A stretch of DNA of 64,000 nucleotides, from the NCBI RefSeq assembly GCF_002836515.1, contig NZ_PJBC01000067.1, forward strand, positions 1 to 64,000, in the 5' to 3' direction. This DNA comes from Pseudomonas sp. Choline-02u-1 (lineage in GTDB: Bacteria > Pseudomonadota > Gammaproteobacteria > Pseudomonadales > Pseudomonadaceae). A program made the translations under genes and the position numbers. Positions 44,774-54,717 of this stretch are shown in pieces. A model generated the notes under the pieces. That model made no database searches, had not been told where the DNA came from, and saw only the letters and a list, made by a program, of their open reading frames with translations. Every line of letters begins with the position of its first letter. The first letter of the stretch is position 1.

Positions 44774-45589
44774 TCAGAATTTTTCTGCAACGCGCTTGTA
44801 CGGATAATCCGGCTCCCGGTACTTGCCCGGTTTCTGCCGCTTCGGCAATTGGACCTTATCGCGCTTCACCTCTTCATAAGGGATGCGACTCAGCAGATCA
44901 GTAATGATGTTCAGGCGTGCGCGACGTTTGTCATTTGAGTCAGCAACCATCCACGGCGCTCGATCGGTATCGGTGTATTTGAACATCTCGTCCCGCGCCC
45001 GTGAGTAGTCGTACCAGCGGCTGTAGGATTTGAGATCCATCGGCGTCAGTTTCCATATCTTGCGTCCGTCATTGATGCGCGCTTCGAGCCGGCGGGTCTG
45101 TTCCTCTGGACTGACTTCGAGCCAGTACTTGAGCAGGATTACTCCCGAATCGACGATGGCGTTTTCCACCCACGGAATCGACTTGAGAAATTTGTCGGCC
45201 TGTTCCTCCGTGCAAAAACCCATGACACGCTCGACACCGGCGCGGTTGTACCAACTGCGGTCGAAGATCACCACTTCGCCGCCTGCCGGCAGATGCGGCA
45301 GGTAACGCTGCACATGCATCTGGCTCTTTTCGCGATCGGTCGGCGCCGGTAATGCCACCACGCGGAACACCCGTGGGCTGACGCGCTCAGTGATCGCCTT
45401 GATCACCCCACCCTTCCCCGCACCGTCGCGGCCTTCGAACACAATACAAACCTTGACACCTTTGGCGATGACCCACTCCTGCAGCTTGACCAGTTCAATA
45501 TGGAGTTTGCGCAGTTGCGCAAGATAGTCCTTGTTTTTCAAGCTCGGGCGTTCGAGGGCCTTTGCAGGTTTCTTGTAGTTTTTCGCCAT
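44774..45589 (-). CDS. ppk2: Polyphosphate kinase 2 (PPK2)
   Basis: 271-residue class I PPK2. Walker A FEGRDGAGKGGVIKAI, Walker B/lid VVIFDRSWYNRAGVERV and SYSRWYDYSRARDEM are present. The enzyme transfers phosphate between polyphosphate and nucleoside diphosphates (GDP or ADP). Single-domain length fits PPK2 of about 270-300 residues. The start MAKNYKKP has GAGG eight bases upstream. It converges with the LysR gene and is divergent from the TonB receptor gene. Confidence 0.93.
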   Translation of the reverse strand: MAKNYKKPAKALERPSLKNKDYLAQLRKLHIELVKLQEWVIAKGVKVCIVFEGRDGAGKGGVIKAITERVSPRVFRVVALPAPTDREKSQMHVQRYLPHLPAGGEVVIFDRSWYNRAGVERVMGFCTEEQADKFLKSIPWVENAIVDSGVILLKYWLEVSPEEQTRRLEARINDGRKIWKLTPMDLKSYSRWYDYSRARDEMFKYTDTDRAPWMVADSNDKRRARLNIITDLLSRIPYEEVKRDKVQLPKRQKPGKYREPDYPYKRVAEKF

Positions 45590-45778
45590 GAATACGTCCT
45601 CGCGCTTCAACAGCCCGGTGAAATTGTTTATTGACCCGAAGGGCCTGAGCCGTGAGGTTAGCCCACGCCCGGCTGTTTGCCATCGTGGGGCAAAAAAGCC
45701 GGGCCGCCATGTGTTTCCTGCGTTTGTTCCGACGTCGCACTGTTCATTGCCCGATCCCCTGTTTGCTGGAGTTTTTCG

Positions 45779-47905
45779 ATGCCGTCGCCCAAATCATTGC
45801 CCACAGCCCTGCTCGGTCTGGCCCTGGCCTGCCCGGCGATGGCCGAGACCCAAGATCTGGAACTGGGGCAAGTGCTGATTTCGGCGGAACAGCGCAGTGG
45901 CACCGATGCAACGGTCGAAGAGGCCAGGGCACGCCTTGAACAGGTGCCGGGGGGTACCAACGTGGTCGACATGCGCCAGCCGTTGCAGGGCCGCGTTGCC
46001 AGCAATCAGGATGTGCTGGCCTATCAACCGGGGGTGTATGCGCAGTCGGCAGGCAACGAAGGTGTGAAGATTTCCATCCGTGGTTCAGGCATCAACCGCG
46101 CACCGGGCGCCCATGCATCCGGGTTGTATACGATGCTCGACGGCCTGCCGCTGACCGGTCCCGGCGGCACACCGTATGAATTGCTCGAGCCGCTGTGGGT
46201 CGACCATGTCGAAGTCCTGCGGGGTGCCAACGGTTTTGATCGCGGCTCGCTGGCGCTGGGTGGCGCTGTCGATTACGTCAGCCACACCGGTTACACCGCG
46301 CCGAAGCTGCAAGTGCGCTACGCCACCGGTAGCCATGGCTATCAGCAGCGCCAGATCAGCTCCGGGCAAGTGCTGGGGGATTTCGATTACTACGTGTCCA
46401 TGACCGATGCCAACGCCGACGGCTATCAGGATCACACTGCCAGCGAGAGCAAAGGCCTGATCGCCAACTTCGGCTATCGCTTCAACCCGAACCTGGAGAC
46501 TCGCTTCTACTTTCGCTACCGGGAAACCGACAACGACCTCGCCGGCCGCGTGACCAAACATTCCATCGAACACAGGCCTCGGGCAGCCAACCCGGCGTAT
46601 GTCACCCGCGATGACAGCCGCAAACAACCCGGTAGTACCTTCATCGGCAACAAGACCACCTTCTACCTCGACGACGACTCGAGCATTCAGACCGGCCTTG
46701 TCTACCACGACTACCCGATGGATTTGCGCGAAGGCCCGAACCGGCTGAAAGTCGCTTACACCGATGTCAGCGGCACCTTCGACTACAAGCGTCGCGACAC
46801 CCTGTTCGGCATGGAAAGCCGCAGCAATGCCGGCCTGCGCGTGACCAAGCATCTGCCCAACGATGGCGCCAGCGAGTTCGTGCGCATCCCGAGTGTCAAT
46901 ACCGCCAACCATGCGCCCGGCACACGGATGCGCAACTTCACTTATCAGGGCTCGGATACCGTGCTGCATTTCGGTAACGACCTGGAAATCGCTGACGACC
47001 TCTGGCTGACTACCGGCCTTGCCGCCATCTACACCCGCCGCGAAAGCGCCGTGACCTATCCGCAAGGCGGCGGCAAAACCAGCCTCAACGACTGGGACTA
47101 CGCACCACGGATCGGCCTGCGCTACCAGATCACCACGGACGTGCAAGTGTTCGGCAATCTCAGCCGCTCCGTCGAAGCGCCGCATCCGTGGTCACTGATC
47201 TACAGCTCCAACGTACGCTTCCCTGCCGGCAACGGTGCTGCGACCGGCACCCAGCGCGACCCGATCGAACTGCAAAACCAGACTGCGACGACCCTGGAAC
47301 TCGGCGGCCGTGGCGACAGCAACCTGGGCGAATGGAGTCTGGCGTGGTATTACGCGCAAGTTCGTCACGAACTGCTCTCGGTGCTGCCGGATGCCAGCGC
47401 CGTCACGCCCTACGAACTCAACGCCAGCCCGACCGTACACCAAGGGATCGAGGCCAGCCTCAACAGCAAACTCTGGACCGCCGCCGACGGCCGCCAGCTG
47501 AGCTTGCGCCAGGCCTACACTTTCAGCGACTTTCACTACCGCGACGATGAGCGCTTCGGCGACAACCGCCTGCCGGGCCTGCCGATGCATTATTACCAGG
47601 GCGAACTGCGTTACGACTGGCCGCAGGGTTTCTTCGCCGCCGTGAACACGCAACTGGTCTCCAAAACTGCAGTGGACTACGCCAACAGCTACTACGCCGA
47701 CCCGTACGCGCTGTTCGGCGCAACGCTGGGCTACAACGCCCCGAAGGGTGACTGGCAAGGCTGGGTGGACATGCGCAACCTGACCGGCAAGCGTTATGCG
47801 GCAACGGTCACGCCGGGGTATGACGACAAAGGTCTGGATGCTGCGCGGTCGACTCCGGGTGAAGGGATGGGGGTTTATGTTGGGGTTTCGTGGAGTTTGT
47901 TGTGA
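45779..47905 (+). CDS. TonB-dependent receptor (FecA-like plug)
   Basis: 708-residue outer-membrane receptor with a signal peptide ending near CPAMA|ETQ. The plug contains LAYQPGVYAQSAGNEGVKIS and VEVLRGANGFDRGSLALGGA; the barrel ends VYVGVSWSLL. No STN domain. The plug style (EQVPGGTNVVD) is that of FecA-like or uncharacterised receptors. No Fur box was seen upstream, so the ligand may not be iron. The start is placed at MPSPKSL, giving a proper signal peptide; the frame runs 34 codons further upstream. Confidence 0.9.
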   Translation: MPSPKSLPTALLGLALACPAMAETQDLELGQVLISAEQRSGTDATVEEARARLEQVPGGTNVVDMRQPLQGRVASNQDVLAYQPGVYAQSAGNEGVKISIRGSGINRAPGAHASGLYTMLDGLPLTGPGGTPYELLEPLWVDHVEVLRGANGFDRGSLALGGAVDYVSHTGYTAPKLQVRYATGSHGYQQRQISSGQVLGDFDYYVSMTDANADGYQDHTASESKGLIANFGYRFNPNLETRFYFRYRETDNDLAGRVTKHSIEHRPRAANPAYVTRDDSRKQPGSTFIGNKTTFYLDDDSSIQTGLVYHDYPMDLREGPNRLKVAYTDVSGTFDYKRRDTLFGMESRSNAGLRVTKHLPNDGASEFVRIPSVNTANHAPGTRMRNFTYQGSDTVLHFGNDLEIADDLWLTTGLAAIYTRRESAVTYPQGGGKTSLNDWDYAPRIGLRYQITTDVQVFGNLSRSVEAPHPWSLIYSSNVRFPAGNGAATGTQRDPIELQNQTATTLELGGRGDSNLGEWSLAWYYAQVRHELLSVLPDASAVTPYELNASPTVHQGIEASLNSKLWTAADGRQLSLRQAYTFSDFHYRDDERFGDNRLPGLPMHYYQGELRYDWPQGFFAAVNTQLVSKTAVDYANSYYADPYALFGATLGYNAPKGDWQGWVDMRNLTGKRYAATVTPGYDDKGLDAARSTPGEGMGVYVGVSWSLL

Positions 47906-47990
47906 GGCCTGTTGGCTGTAGACGGACAACTCCAGCCAATCTGCACTACGCTGGCTAGCGATATGAGACAGCTTGCGGAAGGTTCGCTCA

Positions 47991-48350
47991 ATGACAGTCT
48001 GCTGCCCTGATTGTGGGTTCACCACCGATAACCTTCCGCCCACGCATAAATGCCCTGAGTGCGGAGAGTTTTCCCACGATTGGTTGATTTACGACTGGGA
48101 AGAATTTGTTGCGATCAAACGTCGGCACATCAAGTACAACGTCGCGATTCTTGGGGCATTGCTGATCAATGTGCTTCTGGCCCTCGCGCTTCAGTCCAGC
48201 AATGCTTTCCAGTGGTTTCTGACGCTATTGGCGATACCGGCGATCATCAGCTGGCTTCGTTGTAGCAGACAATTGCGGGCGAGGTCAGCGTATAAAGGCC
48301 ACGAAGCTGGAGTGGTTTTTCCGTGGTTTAGCGGGTTGGGTGGTCTTTAA
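47991..48350 (+). CDS. Zinc-ribbon membrane protein, unknown function
   Basis: 119 residues. The N-terminus has two CxxC knuckles (CCPDCG and CPECG) forming a zinc ribbon, followed by two membrane helices (about 55-75 and 78-92). The start ATG is preceded by AAGG. Function not known; the gene stands alone between the TonB receptor and Nudix genes. Confidence 0.75.
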   Translation: MTVCCPDCGFTTDNLPPTHKCPECGEFSHDWLIYDWEEFVAIKRRHIKYNVAILGALLINVLLALALQSSNAFQWFLTLLAIPAIISWLRCSRQLRARSAYKGHEAGVVFPWFSGLGGL

Positions 48351-48447
48351 TGGCTGTGCAATAAGGAGCTCTTGCCAGCCCGACGTCCTCTTGCAATACG
48401 AATCCGAAACGCAACAAGCAGTGGCAAGCCCTTCAAGGAAGATGTAG

Positions 48448-48909
48448 ATGCGCGAACGCAACGCAGCACGATTACTGGTCATAAGTCCTTCGCAAGAAGT
48501 TCTGCTTTTCAGATTCATCCATGAAAACGGCGCCTTGGCCGGCAGAAATTACTGGGCAACCCCAGGAGGCGGCCTTGAAAGCGGCGAAACGTTCCATGAC
48601 GCTGCGATACGTGAGCTGCTTGAGGAAACCGGCATAAAGGCCAGTGCCGTTGAGGGGCCTGTAGCACACCGGGATTTTCCCATGCTATTACCCAGCGGCG
48701 AGACTGTACTCGCAGTCGAACAATATTTCGTCGTGCACGCACCCAGCGAACGGCTTTCCAGAACCGGCTGGACTCTGCAAGAAACCGAGGTCATGGTCGA
48801 TCATCGTTGGTGGTCCGCTGAATTACTACGTGGCACCGATGATCAGATATGGCCCGAGAGGCTGGATGAAATGCTGGTGAATGAAGGCATCTTCGAACCG
48901 GCCAGGTAA
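48448..48909 (+). CDS. Nudix hydrolase
   Basis: 153 residues with a complete Nudix box GGGLESGETFHDAAIREL...EETGI (residues about 37-59), so it should hydrolyse a nucleoside diphosphate-linked substrate. Substrate unknown. Probably its own transcription unit; SseB starts 35 bp downstream and could be co-transcribed. Confidence 0.92.
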   Translation: MRERNAARLLVISPSQEVLLFRFIHENGALAGRNYWATPGGGLESGETFHDAAIRELLEETGIKASAVEGPVAHRDFPMLLPSGETVLAVEQYFVVHAPSERLSRTGWTLQETEVMVDHRWWSAELLRGTDDQIWPERLDEMLVNEGIFEPAR

Positions 48910-48944
48910 TCATCGTTTTCCATAGAAAATAACGGATTAGTCTC

Positions 48945-49736
48945 ATGGATACTTCCCAAGAAAACCCATTGGAAACATCACTCCGGCTGGCCGCGGACGA
49001 ACCCGCGCATCGCCCTGAGTTCTATCGAACCCTCCTGGACTCGACCGTCTACATCCTCGGCACCGCCGGTGCGGCGCAAGGCCATGTCAATCTCGAAGCC
49101 GGCAGCAACATCAGCATCGCCCATTGGCAGAAGCCCGATGGCACGCCGGTCATTCCGTTCTTCTCCTCGCTGCAAACGCTGCAACAATCCATCGACAGCG
49201 AGCAGAGCTATGTAGAGATACCGGCCCGATCATTGTTCGAAATCACGCTGGGCGCGCTGCTCTTTCTGAATCCGAAGTCGCCGTACGGCAAGGAATTCCT
49301 TCCGGAGGAAGTGCAACGCCTGCTCTCAGGCGAAATCGGCCGGCCCGCCACGCAGCGCACCGTTGAAAAAGAAACCAACGTCTTGCTTGGACAGCCTTCG
49401 GACTACCCATCGACGATGGTCCATTCGCTCTCGCAACTGCTGGCCAAACACTCCAATGTGAAACGCGCGTTCCTGGCGCTGATGCACGACGCCTCGGTTG
49501 ATGAAAAACCGCACCTGATCGTCGGCATCGAAGCGGATGGCGATATCGAACAGGTCATGCGCGAAGCCGGCAATGTCGCTGGAGACACAGCCCCTGATGG
49601 CGGGCCGGTTGATTTTTGCCGCGTGCTGACGGGACAAGCCGGGCTGAGTGATTACTTCCTCAGGGAGACCAAACCGTTCTACGAACGCAAGTCACCGGGC
49701 AAGCTGCGTTCGTTCTTCGGGTTTGGTAGAGCGTGA
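48945..49736 (+). CDS. sseB: SseB-family protein
   Basis: 263 residues with an N-terminal SseB domain (residues about 15-130; FFSSLQTLQQSI and GALLFLNPKSPYGKEFLPEE) and a C-terminal SseB-type domain (about 150-245). SseB was named for enhanced serine sensitivity; the biochemical role is unclear. The stop overlaps the start of the following hydrolase. Symbol by similarity. Confidence 0.85.
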   Translation: MDTSQENPLETSLRLAADEPAHRPEFYRTLLDSTVYILGTAGAAQGHVNLEAGSNISIAHWQKPDGTPVIPFFSSLQTLQQSIDSEQSYVEIPARSLFEITLGALLFLNPKSPYGKEFLPEEVQRLLSGEIGRPATQRTVEKETNVLLGQPSDYPSTMVHSLSQLLAKHSNVKRAFLALMHDASVDEKPHLIVGIEADGDIEQVMREAGNVAGDTAPDGGPVDFCRVLTGQAGLSDYFLRETKPFYERKSPGKLRSFFGFGRA

Positions 49737-50797
49737 TGATCAATCCATTGAAAGCCGCACTGACGGCCTCGCTTGTCATCGTCCTTTCCACCAGCGCACT
49801 GGCTGACATCAGCGCCATCGGTTTCCAGACCACCACCCTGCCCGACCCGCAACACAATCGTCCGCTGGAAATGGCCGTCTGGTACCCAGGCACGACGACA
49901 ACCACCGCCCAATTGATCGCCGATGACGCAGTCTTTGTTGGTGTCTCAGCCGTTCGTGATGCGCCACCCGTTGCGAGTGAGCATCCATTGGTCGTGCTAT
50001 CCCACGGTTACCGAGGCAACTGGAGTAATCAGGCCTGGCTGGCGAGTGCGCTGGCCCATCAGGGTTATATCGTCGCAGCCGTCAACCATCCCGGCACCAC
50101 CACTCATGACCGTAGCGCGCAGGCGGCGGCACAGTTGTGGCAGCGCCCCGTCGACCTGAGCCGCGCCATTGACTCAGTCACCTCCCAACCGGATAAATTC
50201 GGCGCCGTCGACAAGGGTCGCATTGCGGTGGTCGGCCACTCCCTCGGCGGCTGGACTGCGCTGGAAATCGCCGGATCACGGTTCGATCCGGACCTGTTTG
50301 CGGGCGATTGCAAAATCCATCCGCAGCTCTCCAGTTGCAAGGTCTATCAACAGATGAATCCGGTAAACACACCGGAATCGAAGACTGCACTGGCTGGTGA
50401 CCTGCGCGACAAGCGCGTCACCGCTGTGATTTCGCTGGACTTGGGCCTCTCGCGCGGCATGACCAGCCAAAGCCTGGAGACATTGCCGGTGCCAACGCTG
50501 GTTATCGCCGCTGGTGCGCCGTCACAGGATCTGCCGGCAGCACTGGAGTCAGCTGATCTGGCCAAGCGCCTGCCTCAGGCATCGACCGGATATATCGAAA
50601 TCGCCGACGCCAGTCATTTCACTTTCATGTCACCGTGCAAACCGGCTGCGGAGGCTTTGCTCGAAGAAGACAGTCCGGGTGACGGCATCATTTGTCGCGA
50701 TGGTGACAATGCGCGGCCACGTGCGGTGATACAGCAACAGGTAACTGCGCTGATCAGCGAATTTCTGACGAAAACTGCAAGTAATCCCGCCCATTGA
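49733..50797 (+). CDS. Exported alpha/beta hydrolase (PAF-acetylhydrolase/dienelactone hydrolase-like)
   Basis: 354 residues with a signal peptide (LKAALTASLVIVLSTSALA|D) and the nucleophile elbow GHSLGGWT (Ser near residue 166); the catalytic His is probably in DASHFTF. The fold resembles platelet-activating-factor acetylhydrolase-like dienelactone hydrolases. Likely periplasmic esterase or lipase of unknown substrate. Overlaps sseB by 4 bp. Confidence 0.88.
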   Translation: MMINPLKAALTASLVIVLSTSALADISAIGFQTTTLPDPQHNRPLEMAVWYPGTTTTTAQLIADDAVFVGVSAVRDAPPVASEHPLVVLSHGYRGNWSNQAWLASALAHQGYIVAAVNHPGTTTHDRSAQAAAQLWQRPVDLSRAIDSVTSQPDKFGAVDKGRIAVVGHSLGGWTALEIAGSRFDPDLFAGDCKIHPQLSSCKVYQQMNPVNTPESKTALAGDLRDKRVTAVISLDLGLSRGMTSQSLETLPVPTLVIAAGAPSQDLPAALESADLAKRLPQASTGYIEIADASHFTFMSPCKPAAEALLEEDSPGDGIICRDGDNARPRAVIQQQVTALISEFLTKTASNPAH

Positions 50798-50888
50798 TCC
50801 AGATCGCATTCGGCAATGACCTTGGAATCGGCAAACACGCCCTCATAACAAGGCATATCCCCATCGTCTCCGAGAGGAAGGACACACC

Positions 50889-51395
50889 ATGACCACTCAA
50901 ACCGAAACTGCCATTCTCGCCGGCGGCTGCTTCTGGGGCATGCAGGATCTGTTGCGTCGCTACCCGGGCGTGCTCAATACCCGAGTCGGCTACACCGGCG
51001 GCGATGTGCCGAATGCGACCTATCGCAACCACGGCAACCACGCCGAAGCCATCGAGATCAAGTTTGATCCGGCAGTGATCAGCTACCGGCAGATCCTCGA
51101 ATTCTTCTTCCAGATCCATGACCCGAGCACGCCCGACCGTCAGGGCAACGACCTTGGCCCGAGTTATCGTTCGGCGATCTACTACCTCAACGACGAGCAG
51201 CGCGCCGTCGCCGAAGACACCGCCGCCGACGTCGACGCTTCGAAGCTATGGCCCGGCCGCGTGGTAACGGAAATCGAACCGGCGGGTCCGTTCTGGGAAG
51301 CGGAACCCGAGCATCAGGATTACCTGGAGCGGATTCCGAACGGCTACACCTGCCACTTCATCCGGCCGAACTGGAAACTGCCCAAGCGCAATTAA
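50889..51395 (+). CDS. msrA: Peptide methionine sulfoxide reductase MsrA
   Basis: 168 residues with the catalytic motif GGCFWGMQ (Cys near 13) and the family segments YTGGDVPNATYRNHGNHAEAI and HDPSTPDRQGND. Repairs (S)-methionine sulfoxide in proteins. The single-domain short form lacks the extended C-terminal Cys pair of some MsrA proteins. A Shine-Dalgarno GAGAGGAAGGA precedes the ATG. Confidence 0.95.
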   Translation: MTTQTETAILAGGCFWGMQDLLRRYPGVLNTRVGYTGGDVPNATYRNHGNHAEAIEIKFDPAVISYRQILEFFFQIHDPSTPDRQGNDLGPSYRSAIYYLNDEQRAVAEDTAADVDASKLWPGRVVTEIEPAGPFWEAEPEHQDYLERIPNGYTCHFIRPNWKLPKRN

Positions 51396-51415
51396 CAAGA
51401 TGAAATCGGCGGGGC

Positions 51416-52633
51416 TCAGTGCCCCGCCACTGCCGCTGCTCCGGTCGATCGCGGTCCCGGTCTGAAACCGTGGGCTCGAGCCCCCCAAGCAATGGCAAAG
51501 CCGATAGCGACCAACACCAGCATGGCCCATGGAAAAGAGGCCACTCCCCAGTGATCCAGCAACACTCCGCCGACCACACCGCTCCCGGCAATTGCGCTGT
51601 TCCACGCCACCACGTTCAGCGACAAGGCCACATCGGCGCCAGCACCCGCTGCGTCAGCCAGGGCCGTTTGCAACAGCGTCGCCGCGCCGCCAAAGGTCAA
51701 TCCCCATACCGCCACGCCGAAATAGATCACCTCTGCAATCCCTGCGCCAAAACCCAGCGCTACGCAGACAGCGGCAAAGGTTGCCAGGCTCAGCAACACC
51801 GTCGAGCGCAGCAGCGGCTCGACCAGTTTCGCCGTCAGCCATATCCCGACCAGCGCGGCGACGCCAAAGATCAACAATACCGCATCCACGCGCTCGGCCA
51901 TGCCCGCCGGCGCCACAAACGGGGCGATGTAGGTGTAGAGAATGTTGTGCGCGAGCATCCAGCTGATCACGACGGCCAGCACAGGACGAACGCCCGGGGT
52001 AGTCAGGACTTTGCCCAGCGACAGGCGTTGATCGGCCGGTTGCGGCGAATAGTCGGGCACTTTCACCAGTACCCAGACGATCAATACCAGGGTCAGCGCC
52101 GACATAAGGCCGAACGTGGTGCGCCAACCGACCAGCCCGCCGAGCCAGGTACCCAGAGGCACGCCCAGCGACAGCGCGATCGGTGTGCCAACCATCGCCA
52201 GAGCCAACGCCTTGCCCTGCTGCTCAGGCTCGACCATGCGTCGCGCGTAGCCGGCCAACAGACTCCACGCCAGACCCGCCGCTACCCCGGCGAAAAACCG
52301 TGCGACCAGCGTCACGCCGTAGTGCGACGACAGCGCGGTAATTGAATTGAACAGCAGGAAACCGACAATCGTTAGCAGTAACACGTTGCGGCGCCGCCAG
52401 CCACGGGTGGCGATGGTCATCGGGATCACCGCCAACACCGAACCCAATGCATACGCGGTGACCATTTGCCCGGCCATGGAGGGCGAAATTGCCAGGCCTT
52501 CGCTGATCAGCGGCAGCAAGCCCGCCGGCAGGGTTTCAGTGACGATGCAGATGAAGCCAGTCATGGCCAACGCCAGCAAAGCACCGACGGGCAAGCCTTT
52601 TGGCGTAGCCGTTAACGTTATTGAAGGTGTCAC
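51416..52633 (-). CDS. MFS exporter (DHA1, AraJ/SotB-like)
   Basis: 405 residues, about 12 membrane helices with the first helix LLALAMTGFICIVTETLPAG, which is characteristic of sugar-efflux/AraJ-like DHA1 transporters. Divergent from a TetR regulator 130 bp away, with a shared inverted repeat in between; TetR repression is likely. Substrate unknown. Confidence 0.88.
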   Translation of the reverse strand: MTPSITLTATPKGLPVGALLALAMTGFICIVTETLPAGLLPLISEGLAISPSMAGQMVTAYALGSVLAVIPMTIATRGWRRRNVLLLTIVGFLLFNSITALSSHYGVTLVARFFAGVAAGLAWSLLAGYARRMVEPEQQGKALALAMVGTPIALSLGVPLGTWLGGLVGWRTTFGLMSALTLVLIVWVLVKVPDYSPQPADQRLSLGKVLTTPGVRPVLAVVISWMLAHNILYTYIAPFVAPAGMAERVDAVLLIFGVAALVGIWLTAKLVEPLLRSTVLLSLATFAAVCVALGFGAGIAEVIYFGVAVWGLTFGGAATLLQTALADAAGAGADVALSLNVVAWNSAIAGSGVVGGVLLDHWGVASFPWAMLVLVAIGFAIAWGARAHGFRPGPRSTGAAAVAGH

Positions 52634-52660
52634 GGGAAGCTCCTCGAAAAAACCGACTCA

Positions 52661-52686
52661 GATTTAAATACCGATCGATCTAAATC
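52661..52686. promoter_or_regulatory. Candidate TetR operator
   Basis: Inverted repeat GATTTA (52661-52666) ... TAAATC (52681-52686) around CCGATCGATC, between the divergent exporter and TetR genes. Length and place fit a TetR operator that controls both. Confidence 0.55.
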
Positions 52687-52763
52687 CTGAAGGCGCATGT
52701 GCAGCGTTGTCAACAATTTCTGTATCGACTAGTCTGTATTTGAAATCAACGAGGAGTTTGCTC

Positions 52764-53387
52764 ATGGCGAGAACCGGTCGCCCCCGTCAGTTTGATCGCG
52801 CCGAGGCTGTCGATCAGGCCTTGCAATTGTTCTGGCAACACGGCTACGACGCGACATCGCTGGCCCAGTTGAAGGCGGGCCTGGGTGGCGGTATCTCGGC
52901 GCCGAGCTTCTACGCCGCGTTTGGTTCCAAGGAGGCATTGTTCGAGGAATGCGTGCAACGTTATATGGCCACCTACGCGCAAGTCACCGAATGCCTGTGG
53001 GACGAAAGTCTGCCACCGCGCCAGGCGATCGAGACCGCATTGCGCCAGTCGGCACGCATGCAATGCGACGACGCGCACCCCAAGGGCTGCATGGTGACCC
53101 TCGGTATCATGAGCGCGCCGAGTCCGGAAAACGCCCATGTGGCGCAAGCCCTGACCCGCTCACGGCAGCGCACCCGCGCCGGTATTCAAGCCTGCGTCGA
53201 GCGTGCTGTGAATGCCGGTGAGCTGGCGAGCGGCACAAGTGCAGCAGTGATGGCGACGGTATTCGACAGTTTCCTGCAAGGCATATCCATCCTCGCCAGA
53301 GACAACACCGCACTGGAAAACATCGATGCTGCCATCACGCAGATCATGCGAACCTGGGACATCGCCGCCACTCGTGCAACACCTTGA
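52764..53387 (+). CDS. TetR-family regulator
   Basis: 207 residues with an N-terminal helix-turn-helix (LFWQHGYDATSLAQLKAGLG and APSFYAAFGSKEALFEE) and a helical ligand domain with a Cys-rich middle (MQCDDAHPKGCMV). GAGGAG precedes the ATG. Divergent from the exporter at 51416-52633 and followed directly by a convergent second exporter. Confidence 0.92.
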   Translation: MARTGRPRQFDRAEAVDQALQLFWQHGYDATSLAQLKAGLGGGISAPSFYAAFGSKEALFEECVQRYMATYAQVTECLWDESLPPRQAIETALRQSARMQCDDAHPKGCMVTLGIMSAPSPENAHVAQALTRSRQRTRAGIQACVERAVNAGELASGTSAAVMATVFDSFLQGISILARDNTALENIDAAITQIMRTWDIAATRATP

Positions 53388-53392
53388 TCAAA

Positions 53393-54619
53393 TCACAAAT
53401 GCACGGGCGCCGCTGCCGGCGAGCCTGGCTCCGGCACATCGACATTGACCTTCAATGCGATCAGTAACGCAGCCAGCAACATCAGCATTCCGGCCCCGAC
53501 AAATACACCGTTGATGCCGCTGAAACTGAACACTGAACCGCCAGCGGCAGCACCGGCGGCAATAGCAGACTGCACCGACGCGACGACCATGCCGCCCGCG
53601 CTTTCGGCCTGATCGGGTACTGAACGCGCCACCCAATTCGACCATGCCACCGGCACGCCACCGAAGGCCATCCCCCACAGCGCCAGGAGCAACGCCTGCC
53701 CGGGGACCGAAGCCTCGAACGCGACCAGCGCCAGAGCGGCAACGCCGACCAACACCGGCATAAGCACCAGCGTTGCCCGTGGATTGCGCTGCAACAGCCA
53801 ACCGGCGAACAACGTGCCGGCAAAGTTTGCCACGCCGAAACCAAGGAGCATCAAGGCCAAGGTCTGCGCGCCGACGCCGGTAGTGCTTTCCAGAAACGGC
53901 CGGATGTACGTGAACAACGCGAAGTGCCCCGTGTGCACCAGTACGCAGCCGAACATGCCGATGGCAATGCCCGGTCGCAGCAACACCTCGAGTACCGTAC
54001 GCAGGCGTGACGGACGATGCGGCGCCAGACTGGGTAGCGTGAACATTTGAAAGACCAGCGTCACCACGCCCACCGCTGCCGCCGCGAAAAACGCACTGCG
54101 CCAGCCAAACTGGCCGCCGAGATAACTGCCCAGCGGCACCGCCACCACCGTACCCACGGCGATCCCGCTGAAGATGATCGACAGCGCGCGCGGCAGCAGC
54201 GCCGCCGGCACCAGGCGCATCGCCACCGCCGCCGCCATGCTCCAGAAACCGCCCAGGGCGATGCCCAGGAGGATTCGCATGATCAGCAGCACCGCGAGGC
54301 TGGACGACAACGCGACCAGTAGATTCGAGGCAATCATCAGTGCCGAAAACCCGAGCAACACCCGCCGCCGATCCAGGCTACGCGTCAACCCCGGCACCAA
54401 CAATCCGGCAAACAACGCGACCACCGCTGTCACCGTCACGGCTTGCCCGGCCAGCGCTTCGCTGACGCCAAGATCCAGCGCCATCGGGGTCAGCAGGCTG
54501 GCCGGCAGATATTCGGCGGTGAGTAATCCGAACACTCCCATCGCCAGTGAGAAAACCGCCATCCACGCAGGCACTGTCGGCTCTTCTTCAGCTCGCCCAT
54601 CACAGACATATTCATTCAT
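53393..54619 (-). CDS. MFS exporter (DHA1)
   Basis: 408 residues, about 12 membrane helices; the first part (AVFSLAMGVFGLLTAEYLPA) is of the DHA1 drug or sugar efflux type and related to the exporter at 51416. It is divergent from the AraC regulator that starts about 100 bp away, its likely controller. It converges with the TetR gene with five bases between the stops. Confidence 0.88.
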   Translation of the reverse strand: MNEYVCDGRAEEEPTVPAWMAVFSLAMGVFGLLTAEYLPASLLTPMALDLGVSEALAGQAVTVTAVVALFAGLLVPGLTRSLDRRRVLLGFSALMIASNLLVALSSSLAVLLIMRILLGIALGGFWSMAAAVAMRLVPAALLPRALSIIFSGIAVGTVVAVPLGSYLGGQFGWRSAFFAAAAVGVVTLVFQMFTLPSLAPHRPSRLRTVLEVLLRPGIAIGMFGCVLVHTGHFALFTYIRPFLESTTGVGAQTLALMLLGFGVANFAGTLFAGWLLQRNPRATLVLMPVLVGVAALALVAFEASVPGQALLLALWGMAFGGVPVAWSNWVARSVPDQAESAGGMVVASVQSAIAAGAAAGGSVFSFSGINGVFVGAGMLMLLAALLIALKVNVDVPEPGSPAAAPVHL

Positions 54620-54717
54620 TTCAAAACTCCCTCGGACATTTCGTGAGGGCAGTCTATTGACGGCAAACCGGATGATCTATGATGCGCAGTCTTGAACTTT
54701 TGATCGAAACCCCGAAC

